From Chryseobacterium koreense CCUG 49689 (GTDB taxonomy: Bacteria > Bacteroidota > Bacteroidia > Flavobacteriales > Weeksellaceae): DNA of 64,000 bases. Shown piece after piece: positions 56,818 through 64,000 of this stretch; the first letter of the stretch is position 1; every line of letters begins with the position of its first letter. The notes beneath the pieces were generated by a model that was not told the origin of the DNA, ran no database searches, and saw only the letters and a program-made list of their open reading frames with translations. A program made the translations under genes and the position numbers. The stretch covers positions 1 to 64,000 of the forward strand of contig NZ_LFNG01000005.1 in NCBI RefSeq assembly GCF_001045435.1. Direction: 5' to 3'.

Positions 56818-57610
56818 GTAAATTGAATTTTGGTGCGGCACAAATCCGCTGTTAATTTTTAATCTAAAAATTTGCGTTTTAAGGCAAGTCCTGATGAAGC
56901 TGGTGAAGTTTAGGAAGCAGATAGACTTGCCGGTTATTTGCCTTGCAACTTTGGAGAAGAAAAAATGTAAAAATTAGCATAGTTTTTTTTTATCATGTGT
57001 TTGCAGTTGGCAGTTTTTTTTAAGGACAGCTTTTCAATAGCCACCAATGGGTAGCTTCATGAGATTTATTGTTACAGTATTAGTTAAAAAAAGTATTTCA
57101 CTGAAATGCCGCCAATTCGATTAACCTTCAATTGGATTTCCTGTGCTGCAAAAAAATTCCTCGTTTTCTACCTCTATAATCGTAACAGCCACAAGTAATT
57201 TGCAAAACAAGGCATCAAATTCAAATTAGAACTATTCGAAACATTCATCCACCAAAGTTTTTGTCTTTTTTACCTTAAATTTTAAATCGAGAAACCGGCA
57301 AATTTCAGTTTCCTATTGTTTTTTTATTTAACTTTAACAGTCTGAAAAAGAATACGTTTCGCGGAATTGCGATTGAACTTTACATTTGTTTTAGACCGCG
57401 GTTCGCCGATACTTTTCGCAAGAACAGTCCGGCTAAAATGAACCCGGCAAAAACATAAAAAAAGACACTACTTCCCAAAAAACCAACTTTTGACAATCAT
57501 TTTGGAGAAAAATTAGATAGTATTAATCTAAAAATGGAGACCAGCTACCATTGCAAAAAACGGGGCGAAACCGAAAAGCCAAATGAGTAGGAAACTAAAT
57601 TCATGAAACC
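56818..57610. other. Long non-coding stretch
   Basis: About 790 bases without a credible coding frame on either strand. It contains a GGCAAGTC...GACTTGCC inverted repeat (56883-56890 / 56924-56931, 33-base loop) and a TTAGAT...ATCTAA half-site pair at 57513-57531 about 80 bases before the DUF4242 gene. Otherwise AT-rich with no recognisable gene, RNA or element. Unusually long for this gene-dense region. Confidence 0.4.
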
Positions 57611-57883
57611 ATGCCTAAGTACATTATTGAAAGAGAAATCCCCGGCGCAGGTAAATTGACCAATGAACAATTAAAAGGAATATCCCAAACTTCATGCGGA
57701 GTATTGCGCAAAATGGGCCCAGAAATCCAATGGTTACAAAGCTATGTGACCGGCGACAAAATCTTTTGCGTTTACATTGCACCAAACGAAGAAATGATCA
57801 GGGAGCATGCGAAGCAAGGTGGATTTCCGGCGAACTCGGTAAGAGAAGTTACCACGATGATTGACCCGACCACTGCAGAATAG
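57611..57883 (+). CDS. DUF4242 family small protein
   Basis: 90 residues. Ferredoxin-like fold expected; the family includes the nickel-binding SCO4226 of Streptomyces. Conserved pattern MPKYIIEREIPGAGKLT at the N-terminus, IQWLQSYVTGDKIFCVYIAPNEEMIREHAKQGGFP in the middle, C29 and C73 in positions that could serve as ligands. Cytoplasmic, no signal. Function unproven; metal binding is a family clue only. The TTAGAT/ATCTAA half-sites upstream recall the mntH operator, weakly. Confidence 0.85.
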   Translation: MPKYIIEREIPGAGKLTNEQLKGISQTSCGVLRKMGPEIQWLQSYVTGDKIFCVYIAPNEEMIREHAKQGGFPANSVREVTTMIDPTTAE

Positions 57884-58218
57884 CATTCCGAGTGGACCAC
57901 TCAGAAAAAATCAGCAGAAATAAAGATTAAAAAACCTGCCTATTACAAAAAAATCAATAGGCAGGTTGTAACGATTTATTTTTTAATAAAAGTGCAAAAT
58001 CCTGCTCCTGCTGTTTTTCCATTGAGTTCTTGCATTGAAATCCCGCCGTCTCTAAATTACTAACTTTCATAAACAAGCACACTCCGAAAGCATCCAAAAG
58101 ACCAACTCTGAAATCAAACTGAATTTTGTTTTACTTTTTGTGGGCGCTTCGTGAGCTTATTTTTTTTCCAACGCACCGAAGATCTGCAGAAAACCTAAAG
58201 GCGTTCAATTTTCTCCTT
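57884..58218. other. Intergenic stretch, DUF4242 to epimerase
   Basis: 335 bases. Contains the 12-base perfect stem AACCTGCCTATT (57933-57944) / 57956-57967, a likely terminator of the DUF4242 gene. A minus-strand frame of about 20 codons around 57990-58052 (Gly/Ala/Phe-rich end) is too short and lacks a start or ribosome site to call. Nothing else supportable. Confidence 0.45.
57933..57967 (+). terminator. Probable terminator of the DUF4242 gene
   Basis: Perfect 12-base arms around an eleven-base A-rich loop. The T-tail is weak (GTAACGATTTATT), so it may be a processing hairpin instead. Confidence 0.55.
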
Positions 58219-59127
58219 CTAATATTTACTGAAAAGCGACTTTTCTAGGGTATTGAAGTCAAAAGAAAATCCGGTGTTTTTCAATTTTTCATTGCTCACT
58301 TTTGAACCTTCCAGCAGCATAACGGACATTTCGCCAAGAAACAAACGAATGATAAAAGCAGGCAAATTGGGTAGAAAACTTTTCTTTCCATAAGATTTCA
58401 ACAAGGTTTTGGAAAAATAATTCATGGTGATCTTTTCCGTGGAAACGGCATTGTAAACTCCTTGGAAATCCGGATTAGAGAGGATAAATCCATACAGCCT
58501 GACCAAATCCCGTATATCCATCCACGGCAAAAACTGTTTACCCGAACCCAACGAAACATTTATTCCGATTTTGGCCAATGGCGTTAATTTTTGAAGCATT
58601 CCGCCATCTTTTCCCAATATCACTCCTTTGCGCAAAATTACAGTTCTGACACCTAAACTGCTAAACTTCGTTGCAGCAGCTTCCCACGATGTGCAGACCG
58701 AAGCTAAGAAATCAGTTCCAATCTCAGAAGTTTCCTGATAAATTTTGTCCGTAGTTATTGCACCATAAATTCCAACCCCAGATGATGAAATAAATTTATT
58801 GATATTGAATTTATTTTCTGACACACATTGATAAATCAATTCTATGGAATTGATCCGGCTGTCAATAATTTCCTTTTTTCGTTTTTCCGTCCATTTTTTT
58901 TCTCCAATATTTGCACCCGTTAGGTTAATAATGGTATCTACTCCTTCAAAAGCTTTTTTGTCAATGTACTGTTGCTCAATATTCCATTGAAAAAACTGAA
59001 TGTTTCCCGACGGATGTTCATTTGATTTTCGGGTTAAGACGTTGATAAAGTATCCCTGTTCTGCCAGAAAGGAAATAAGATGTTTTCCTACAAAACCTGT
59101 TCCCCCCGCGATGAGTATTTTTTTCAT
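58219..59127 (-). CDS. TIGR01777/SDR39U1-type NAD-dependent epimerase-like protein
   Basis: 302 residues. Rossmann motif GGTGFVGKHL at 8-17. The family conserves NLTGANIGEKKWTEKRKKEI (about 70-89) and SSGVGIYGA (about 115-123), both present. Exact reaction unknown; family members lie near photolyase genes in many bacteria. Here it ends the carotenoid/photolyase operon, its ATG overlapping the photolyase stop (ATGA). Confidence 0.88.
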   Translation of the reverse strand: MKKILIAGGTGFVGKHLISFLAEQGYFINVLTRKSNEHPSGNIQFFQWNIEQQYIDKKAFEGVDTIINLTGANIGEKKWTEKRKKEIIDSRINSIELIYQCVSENKFNINKFISSSGVGIYGAITTDKIYQETSEIGTDFLASVCTSWEAAATKFSSLGVRTVILRKGVILGKDGGMLQKLTPLAKIGINVSLGSGKQFLPWMDIRDLVRLYGFILSNPDFQGVYNAVSTEKITMNYFSKTLLKSYGKKSFLPNLPAFIIRLFLGEMSVMLLEGSKVSNEKLKNTGFSFDFNTLEKSLFSKY

Positions 59128-60428
59128 GTTATTTCTTTTATTGATTCTCCATAAACTTTCAATGCCCGATCTCTTGCAAGACTGTGTTCAACGATAGGTT
59201 TTGGATAGTTGATAGTTCCAAATTCAGGCAACCAATTTTTGATATATTCCAAATTTTTGTCAAATTTTTCGGTTTGTGCAGTAGGGTTGAAAACCCTGAA
59301 ATAAGGCGCTGCATCGCAACCGCAACCTGCCGCCCATTGCCAGTTTCCGTTATTGGCAGATAAATCGTAGTCATTGAGTTTTTGGGCGAAGTAAGCTTCT
59401 CCCCATCTCCAATCGATCAGCAAGTGTTTGCACAAAAAACTGGCAACAATCATCCGGACCCGATTGTGCATATAACCGGTTTCATTCAATTGTCGCATTC
59501 CTGCATCTACAATGGGGTAACCGGTTTTTCCCTCGCACCATAATTGGAATTCCCTTTCGTCATTTCGCCATGGGATCCCGTCATATTTTGCTTTAAAAGA
59601 CTGGTTTACAACTTTTGGGAAATGATATAGAATCTGCATAAAAAACTCCCTCCAAATCAGTTCATTCAACCAGGTTTCATTGTGTTTTAATGCAAAATCC
59701 ACACATTTGCGGACGCTTATAGTTCCAAACCTAAGCGCAATTCCCAAATGTGTAGTGCGCTGCAATGCGGGGAAATCCCTAAATTTATCGTAGTCATCAA
59801 TAATGGAAGCGTCTAACTTTGGGATTTCAAAAACCATATCCGTCTTTACAAATCCCAACTCCTCCAACGAAATAATTTCGGAGAAATCCCTCTTTAAAAG
59901 TTTGGCGAAATCGGGATTGCTTTCCCTGTAACTTTCTTCGGTTAACAACTCTTTCCACTTTTTGGAATAAGGCGTGAAAACGGTATAAGGCGCTCCATCA
60001 CTTTTCGCTACTTCCGACTGGTCAAATATCACCTGGTCTCTAAATGACTGAAAAGGAATGCGGAGGGTTTTGAAAAAGTTTAAAATTTCCGCATCTCTTT
60101 TTATGGCATAAGGCTCATAATCCCGATTGCAATAAACAGCCTGAATCGCATATATTTCGGATAATTTTTTGAAGACATCCAATGGTTTCCCATAGAACGT
60201 AGCCAATGCGGAACACCAGCTTTGTAATTCCAGGTTTATTTTCTCAAGCGCCTGATGAATATAGTCTAATCTTCGGTCGGATTTGTCTTCCAATTTTGCC
60301 AAAATATCTTCATCAAAGATAAAAATGGGCAACACAGGATATTTTGAAGAAAGTGCCCGAAACAGTCCCACATTATCTTCCAAACGCAGATCACGCCTGA
60401 ACCAAAATATGGAAATTTTAGTTTTCAT
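59124..60428 (-). CDS. Deoxyribodipyrimidine photolyase
   Basis: 434 residues. N-terminal photolyase (antenna) domain with FWFRRDLRLEDN at about 8-19, and the FAD-binding domain with LIWREFFMQILYHFP, the RWGEAYFAQKLNDYDLSANNGNWQWAAG block and CDAAPYFRVFNP (about 371-382). Repairs UV pyrimidine dimers using blue light. CPD or (6-4) specificity not certain; class I CPD is more likely. Part of a light-response operon. Overlaps the lipocalin gene by 11 bases. Confidence 0.94.
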   Translation of the reverse strand: MKTKISIFWFRRDLRLEDNVGLFRALSSKYPVLPIFIFDEDILAKLEDKSDRRLDYIHQALEKINLELQSWCSALATFYGKPLDVFKKLSEIYAIQAVYCNRDYEPYAIKRDAEILNFFKTLRIPFQSFRDQVIFDQSEVAKSDGAPYTVFTPYSKKWKELLTEESYRESNPDFAKLLKRDFSEIISLEELGFVKTDMVFEIPKLDASIIDDYDKFRDFPALQRTTHLGIALRFGTISVRKCVDFALKHNETWLNELIWREFFMQILYHFPKVVNQSFKAKYDGIPWRNDEREFQLWCEGKTGYPIVDAGMRQLNETGYMHNRVRMIVASFLCKHLLIDWRWGEAYFAQKLNDYDLSANNGNWQWAAGCGCDAAPYFRVFNPTAQTEKFDKNLEYIKNWLPEFGTINYPKPIVEHSLARDRALKVYGESIKEIT

Positions 60429-60978
60429 TCAAATACGGATTGTCATTTCTATCGTGTTTTACCCAAATTAATTTAGACGTATCGTACCCGATTTCTTTGG
60501 CAATTTTCAAGTAGTTTGCTTTCACTTCATCCGGAATGGATTTTTTGCGCGATAAAATCCACAGATAATCCAAATCATTTCCTGCGATCAAAGCATATTG
60601 ATAATTTTCATCCAGCGCCACCACATTGTAGCCGCCATAAAAAGGTCCGAAGAAACTCACCTTCAAAGCCGCCACATTTTTTGCTCCTCTAAATTTGGCC
60701 AGTCCATTGGCTTTTGACCATTTCTTTTTAATGAAATTGTAGCCACTATTGAGCACCAGTACATTTCCGTTTTCATCCAGTTGATACTGGGCAGAAGTAT
60801 TGTCTAAATTCCGTTCAAAACGGAAATCAAATCGGGCGATTTCATACCAGGTTCCCAAATACCGATTGACCTGAAAATGTTCCACAGGTTTTGCTTTTTC
60901 AGGCATGGAGGAGCAGGAATTGAAGAGCAAAACTGCGCAAGCCAAAACAGCTGTGCTAAAAATGATTTTTGTTTTCAT
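60418..60978 (-). CDS. Lipocalin (Blc-type outer-membrane lipoprotein)
   Basis: 186 residues from the ATG at 60978; the frame opens upstream inside the lycopene cyclase gene and that part is not used. Signal peptide with a lipobox ending in Cys22 (LLFNSC). Lipocalin GXW motif at YLGTWYEIARF (about 43-53), followed by the NGNVLVLN and FGPFYGGYNVVALD strands. Binds hydrophobic ligands, membrane lipids in Blc. Located with carotenoid and photolyase genes, which suggests an oxidative or light-stress role. Confidence 0.88.
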   Translation of the reverse strand: MKTKIIFSTAVLACAVLLFNSCSSMPEKAKPVEHFQVNRYLGTWYEIARFDFRFERNLDNTSAQYQLDENGNVLVLNSGYNFIKKKWSKANGLAKFRGAKNVAALKVSFFGPFYGGYNVVALDENYQYALIAGNDLDYLWILSRKKSIPDEVKANYLKIAKEIGYDTSKLIWVKHDRNDNPYLNEN

Positions 60979-61663
60979 TGTGCTGTTGCTTTTGAAATTG
61001 TTTAAAGAAAAAGAGCACCAAAAGAAATTGTGCATATCCGTAAACCGCATCTTCAACAGGTATGGTAAACATTCTGATTCCCAGAAATTCTTTTGGGTTG
61101 TAATTTACAATTGGATGCGCTATGAAGCTTCCGGTTAAAATGCCGTTTACGGGAAAAAAGCCCAACATCAAGAGTAAAAATACCGCAGATGCCTTCGTGA
61201 TCCATTCTGCTCTTGCGATGAAATGAAGATAGATCAAAGTGGCGATGGTTACAATGGCGGTCACTAAAGTATAAATTTTGTCCACATTCACTAAAGCGAC
61301 CACTGACAAAATAATTACACTTGCGAATACCAAAATATTATTGAAAGCAGCGAGGATCTCCATTGGGTAGTATTTGTCAATGGTAAAATAGGTGAAAATA
61401 CAGGAAAATGGAATGAAGATGAAAAAGAGGATTTCTTCCAGAGGGAGCCCTGCAATTTTGATTCCTAAGGTGTAATCTGTATTGAACCACCAAACGCCGA
61501 TCGAAGTAAAGTAAATGTCCCATGCAATAAATGGAACAGCAACCAGGATGGCTGCCTTAAAAAAAGCAGCAAAATGCCGATTAAAACTTATTCTTTTATC
61601 AAACGAGGCGATCAAACAAATGATCACCGTGAAAAACAATATCAAGGAATAAGTGAATCTCAT
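60956..61663 (-). CDS. Lycopene cyclase (CrtYcd-type, fused)
   Basis: 235 residues, about seven membrane helices. Two copies of the CrtY-c/CrtY-d repeat pattern: GLPLEEILFFIFIPFSCIFTYF (about 72-93) and the later GIRMFTIPVEDAVYGYAQFLLVLFF. This is the integral membrane type of lycopene cyclase of Bacteroidetes and Gram-positives (not FAD-dependent CrtY), producing beta-carotene from lycopene. Overlaps crtZ by four bases and the lipocalin gene by 23. Confidence 0.9.
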   Translation of the reverse strand: MRFTYSLILFFTVIICLIASFDKRISFNRHFAAFFKAAILVAVPFIAWDIYFTSIGVWWFNTDYTLGIKIAGLPLEEILFFIFIPFSCIFTYFTIDKYYPMEILAAFNNILVFASVIILSVVALVNVDKIYTLVTAIVTIATLIYLHFIARAEWITKASAVFLLLMLGFFPVNGILTGSFIAHPIVNYNPKEFLGIRMFTIPVEDAVYGYAQFLLVLFFFKQFQKQQHNENKNHF

Positions 61664-62118
61664 TTTTGCTCTTTATTAAAATACATTTTAAAATATTTGT
61701 AGGGAACATATAAAAAACCGAAACATTCGCCATCTTCTTTCCCTAAATGCTTGTGATGCTGTTTGTGTGCTCTTCTTAACGCCAGAAAATAGGGATTATC
61801 GGTATGCTTAAAGACTTTCAGACGTTGATGTATAAAAATATCGTGAACAAAAAAATACGCCATTCCATAGAGCATAATTCCCAATCCTATAAAAAAAAGC
61901 GCATTATAATTTTGAAGTGAACCAAAATACATGAGTGCAATGGTGGGCAAAGCGAAGATCACAAAAAAATAATCATTCTTCTCCAAAACCCCTTCATTAC
62001 TATGGTCGTGATGATCTTTGTGCAGCATCCACAAAAACCCATGCATGATGTATTTGTGGATAATCCAGGTAGCACCTTCCATGCCGATGAAAACCGCTAT
62101 GGTTATTAAGAGATTCAT
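61660..62118 (-). CDS. crtZ: Beta-carotene hydroxylase
   Basis: 152 residues, about four membrane helices. All histidine boxes of the membrane di-iron hydroxylase are present: HX4H at 21-26 (HKYIMH), HX2HH at 33-37 (HKDHH), HX4H at 92-97 (HDIFIH) and HX2HH at 118-122 (HKQHH). Hydroxylates beta-ionone rings to give zeaxanthin. In frame with the overlapping crtY gene. Confidence 0.94.
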   Translation of the reverse strand: MNLLITIAVFIGMEGATWIIHKYIMHGFLWMLHKDHHDHSNEGVLEKNDYFFVIFALPTIALMYFGSLQNYNALFFIGLGIMLYGMAYFFVHDIFIHQRLKVFKHTDNPYFLALRRAHKQHHKHLGKEDGECFGFLYVPYKYFKMYFNKEQK

Positions 62119-62121
62119 TTT

Positions 62122-62586
62122 TTATTTCTTTTGATTAAATTTTCTTTCTAAAAACCGAAAACGGTAGTTAAAGATATTTTCCAGTTTCTTCCGAACAAAA
62201 ATTTGGTGAGCGATTTTCCCTAATAATCCAAAAGGAAGTTCGTAATCCACAGTATCCTTCATCAATACGCCTTTTTCATTAGGTATAAATTCATGGAAAT
62301 GATTCCAGTATTTGTAGGGACCTTTTTGCTGAAAATCGGTAAAACTTTTGCGATATTCCACCTGGGTAATTTTAGTCACCCATTTTAGAGGTATATTCAG
62401 CAATGGCGACAGTCTGTACTCAATGATCATTCCTTCATAAATGTTTTGATCCGAGTAATCACTCAACACCTGAAATCCCATATCTTTTGGCGTAATTTCA
62501 GAAAGATTCCCGGGTGAAGAAAAAAACTCCCACGCAGTTTCCAAATCACAATTCAATTGCTGTTCTCTATATAATTGAAACCTCAT
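62122..62586 (-). CDS. SRPBCC-fold protein of the carotenoid operon
   Basis: 154 residues, START/SRPBCC-type helix-grip fold. ETAWEFFSSPGNLSEITPKDMGFQ at about 17-40 and the DTVDYELPFGLLGKIAHQIFVRKKLENIF C-terminal helix (about 111-140) are typical. Such proteins are common beside crt genes in Bacteroidetes and may bind a carotenoid or isoprenoid ligand; this is inferred from context. Four bases from the hypothetical upstream gene and three from crtZ. Confidence 0.8.
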   Translation of the reverse strand: MRFQLYREQQLNCDLETAWEFFSSPGNLSEITPKDMGFQVLSDYSDQNIYEGMIIEYRLSPLLNIPLKWVTKITQVEYRKSFTDFQQKGPYKYWNHFHEFIPNEKGVLMKDTVDYELPFGLLGKIAHQIFVRKKLENIFNYRFRFLERKFNQKK

Positions 62587-62589
62587 AAA

Positions 62590-63045
62590 TTAATCTTTTA
62601 GCAGTGCATCTATATTTTTATTTACAATTTCGGAACTGATCGCATCCCTGTTTTTTCTGATAAACTCCTCATCTTCTTTTAAATGCGATCGGTAACCCAA
62701 AAACGAAGGCGCTTTTTTTTGAACAGAAAACCGTATAAATCGCAATTCTACGTTTTTAGGCTGTTGATTGATCGCCTGCTCTATATTTTTTTTGCCTTTT
62801 CTGAAGGTATTCAGTTTCTCTAGTGGATTAAAAACATGGTTGGCCCAAATGGTTTGATAAGCACCTAAGTAGCCCAGATAAATCGGTGAATTATTTTTTG
62901 CTTTTTCCAGATCTTTTAGCATTTTTTCGCAGAGCATTTTATCTGACACCACTTTACCATAATTATGGCGAAAAGTCTGCAAATCCGACATGCCAAAACT
63001 GGATAAAAATACCATTGCGTATCCTATAAGAACTAAAAATTTCAT
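62590..63045 (-). CDS. Conserved hypothetical protein of the carotenoid operon
   Basis: 151 residues. N-terminal signal or short anchor (1-18, MKFLVLIGYAMVFLSSFG), then helical sequence with regular Leu/Lys spacing resembling TPR-like repeats (about 25-110: YLGYLGAYQTIWANHVFNPLEKL and KNIEQAINQQPKNVELRFIR). Widely linked to crt clusters in Bacteroidetes. No enzymatic motif. Start overlaps the crtB stop by one base (TAATG). Role unknown. Confidence 0.75.
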   Translation of the reverse strand: MKFLVLIGYAMVFLSSFGMSDLQTFRHNYGKVVSDKMLCEKMLKDLEKAKNNSPIYLGYLGAYQTIWANHVFNPLEKLNTFRKGKKNIEQAINQQPKNVELRFIRFSVQKKAPSFLGYRSHLKEDEEFIRKNRDAISSEIVNKNIDALLKD

Positions 63046-63881
63046 TACAAAAAGGCTGTTTTATACCGAACATAACTTTTGAACGCTAAAAAAGCTTTCT
63101 CAGGATTGGAAACTCTCACCCGCGCGTTTAAAATGTCATTAGACGATTTTGACCTTATTTTCTTGAACAAAGATAAATAATACTTGTATGCCAGATAAAC
63201 ACCAAACATAGAAGAAGCAGGCAATTTTCTGATGCCAATCAAAGCTTCTTTAAATTCTTGCTCAATCTCCTTTTCGATTTCACCTTTCACATCATTGTCA
63301 AAAGTCCGCAAATCAACATTTGGAAAATAGGTTCTGCCTAAAACCTGATAATCATCTTTTAAATCCCTCAGGAAGTTTATTTTTTGAAATGCCGAACCCA
63401 ACTTCATGGCATAAGGTTTCAGTTCCTCATATTTTATTTTGTTGCCTTCCGCAAAAACCTGCAGACACATTAAGCCAACCACTTCTGCAGAACCAAAAAT
63501 GTATTCGTTGTACAGCTCGGAATTGTAATCAATCTTCTGCAAATCCATCTCCATACTATGCAAAAACTTGTCAATCAAATCTTTATCGATGCTGTATTGA
63601 TGAACCGTTTCCTGAAAAGACTGCAGAATCGGGTTCATAGAAATTCTTTCGGTGAGTGCAATCTCAGTTTCACTTTTCAATCTTTTCAATAGTTTCTCTT
63701 TGTCATAATCATGGAAACTGTCCACGATCTCATCTGCCAATCTCACATATCCGTAAATGGCATAAATGGCATTACGAATGGATGGCTTTAAGGCCAAAAT
63801 ACCCAGCGAAAAACTGGTGCTGTATTTTTGGGTGGTGATCTTACTTACGTTGTAAGAAAGCTCGTCAAATAAATGCTTCAT
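63045..63881 (-). CDS. crtB: Phytoene synthase
   Basis: 278 residues, all-helical trans-prenyltransferase. Both aspartate-rich motifs: DEIVDSFHD (50-58, Asp50-Asp54) and LRDLKDDYQ (171-179, Asp173-Asp177). Condenses two geranylgeranyl diphosphates to phytoene. First visible gene of the operon; a phytoene desaturase (crtI) is expected just beyond the right end of the window. The last 119 bases (63882-64000) hold no identifiable complete gene. Confidence 0.94.
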   Translation of the reverse strand: MKHLFDELSYNVSKITTQKYSTSFSLGILALKPSIRNAIYAIYGYVRLADEIVDSFHDYDKEKLLKRLKSETEIALTERISMNPILQSFQETVHQYSIDKDLIDKFLHSMEMDLQKIDYNSELYNEYIFGSAEVVGLMCLQVFAEGNKIKYEELKPYAMKLGSAFQKINFLRDLKDDYQVLGRTYFPNVDLRTFDNDVKGEIEKEIEQEFKEALIGIRKLPASSMFGVYLAYKYYLSLFKKIRSKSSNDILNARVRVSNPEKAFLAFKSYVRYKTAFL

Positions 63882-64000
63882 GGCTTTTTTTGAATTAAGG
63901 ATTCTTTGGAAGAAAAGGCCAAAGCATTTAGGAAATTATTTTATTTTCAGATGCTCTGACCTCTTCAAATTTAATTTTACATTGGTGATTTTTACGGGAG

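Noticed and set aside
57990-58070. Short minus-strand Gly/Ala-rich peptide
   Set aside because: About 20-35 codons, no start with ribosome site, frames interrupted by stops; not supportable as a bacteriocin or leader peptide.
1-64000. Search for rRNA, tRNA, CRISPR arrays, complete IS elements and riboswitches
   Set aside because: Nothing matching was recognised by eye in either strand; a covariance-model scan would settle small RNAs.

Overview
The window reads as chromosomal sequence from a Bacteroidetes bacterium of the class Flavobacteriia, most like the Chryseobacterium group. The reasons are a T9SS type A sorting domain, a SusC/FecA-type TonB receptor with a carboxypeptidase-regulatory-like N-terminus, an S46 (DPP11-type) dipeptidyl-peptidase, a carotenoid operon of flavobacterial type, AT-rich intergenic DNA without clear Shine-Dalgarno sites, and gene order. 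There are 55 supported protein genes, dense and mostly housekeeping. I see no rRNA, tRNA, CRISPR array, complete insertion sequence or prophage.

Layout. 1-1.2 kb: hairpin-rich, repeat-bearing non-coding DNA and a GC-richer orphan gene, possibly an island edge. 1.3-8.5 kb: YCF48-like exported protein, APC amino acid permease, a Crp/Fnr regulator followed by a rhodanese and an OsmC protein (redox/sulfur trio), PnuC, DapF, MltG. 8.7-14.7 kb: TonB-dependent receptor, proline dehydrogenase, AroB, a small outer-membrane barrel. 14.8-23.7 kb: purine cluster on the minus strand (purB, purL, satD-like, DUF3307, purC, purF). 23.8-33.4 kb: SDR, aldehyde dehydrogenase, thioredoxin-like protein, lipid A acyltransferase plus glycosyltransferase, two paralogous alpha/beta hydrolases flanking a T9SS cargo protein, a DnaQ-type exonuclease, ApaG. 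33.5-40.2 kb: odhB-odhA (2-oxoglutarate dehydrogenase), an SRPBCC membrane-anchored protein, GlgC. 40.4-49.1 kb: FadL-like porin, a tyrosine-rich lipoprotein, ProS, a DUF937-TM-OmpA protein, MntH, GrpE-DnaJ. 49.2-57.9 kb: GNAT-deacetylase pair, DPP11-type peptidase, SulP transporter, alpha/beta hydrolase, DUF4242 protein. 58.2-63.9 kb: an eight-gene overlapping minus-strand operon with crtB, crtZ, crtY, lipocalin, photolyase and an SDR39U1-like epimerase, i.e. carotenoid synthesis combined with light-damage repair.

The most interesting locus is inside the purine cluster. A SatD-like protein (cyclase/GGDEF-palm-like N-terminus plus helix-turn-helix) and a DUF3307 membrane protein are translationally coupled and sit between purL and purC. 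The 104-base leader in front of satD carries three 20-base palindromic sites at 28-29-base spacing, which look like an autoregulatory operator array that would also govern the downstream purC-purF. Other points of note are an MntR/DtxR-type palindrome and a TTG start at mntH, a DnaJ that has lost one of its two zinc centres, and the light-response layout of the carotenoid operon.
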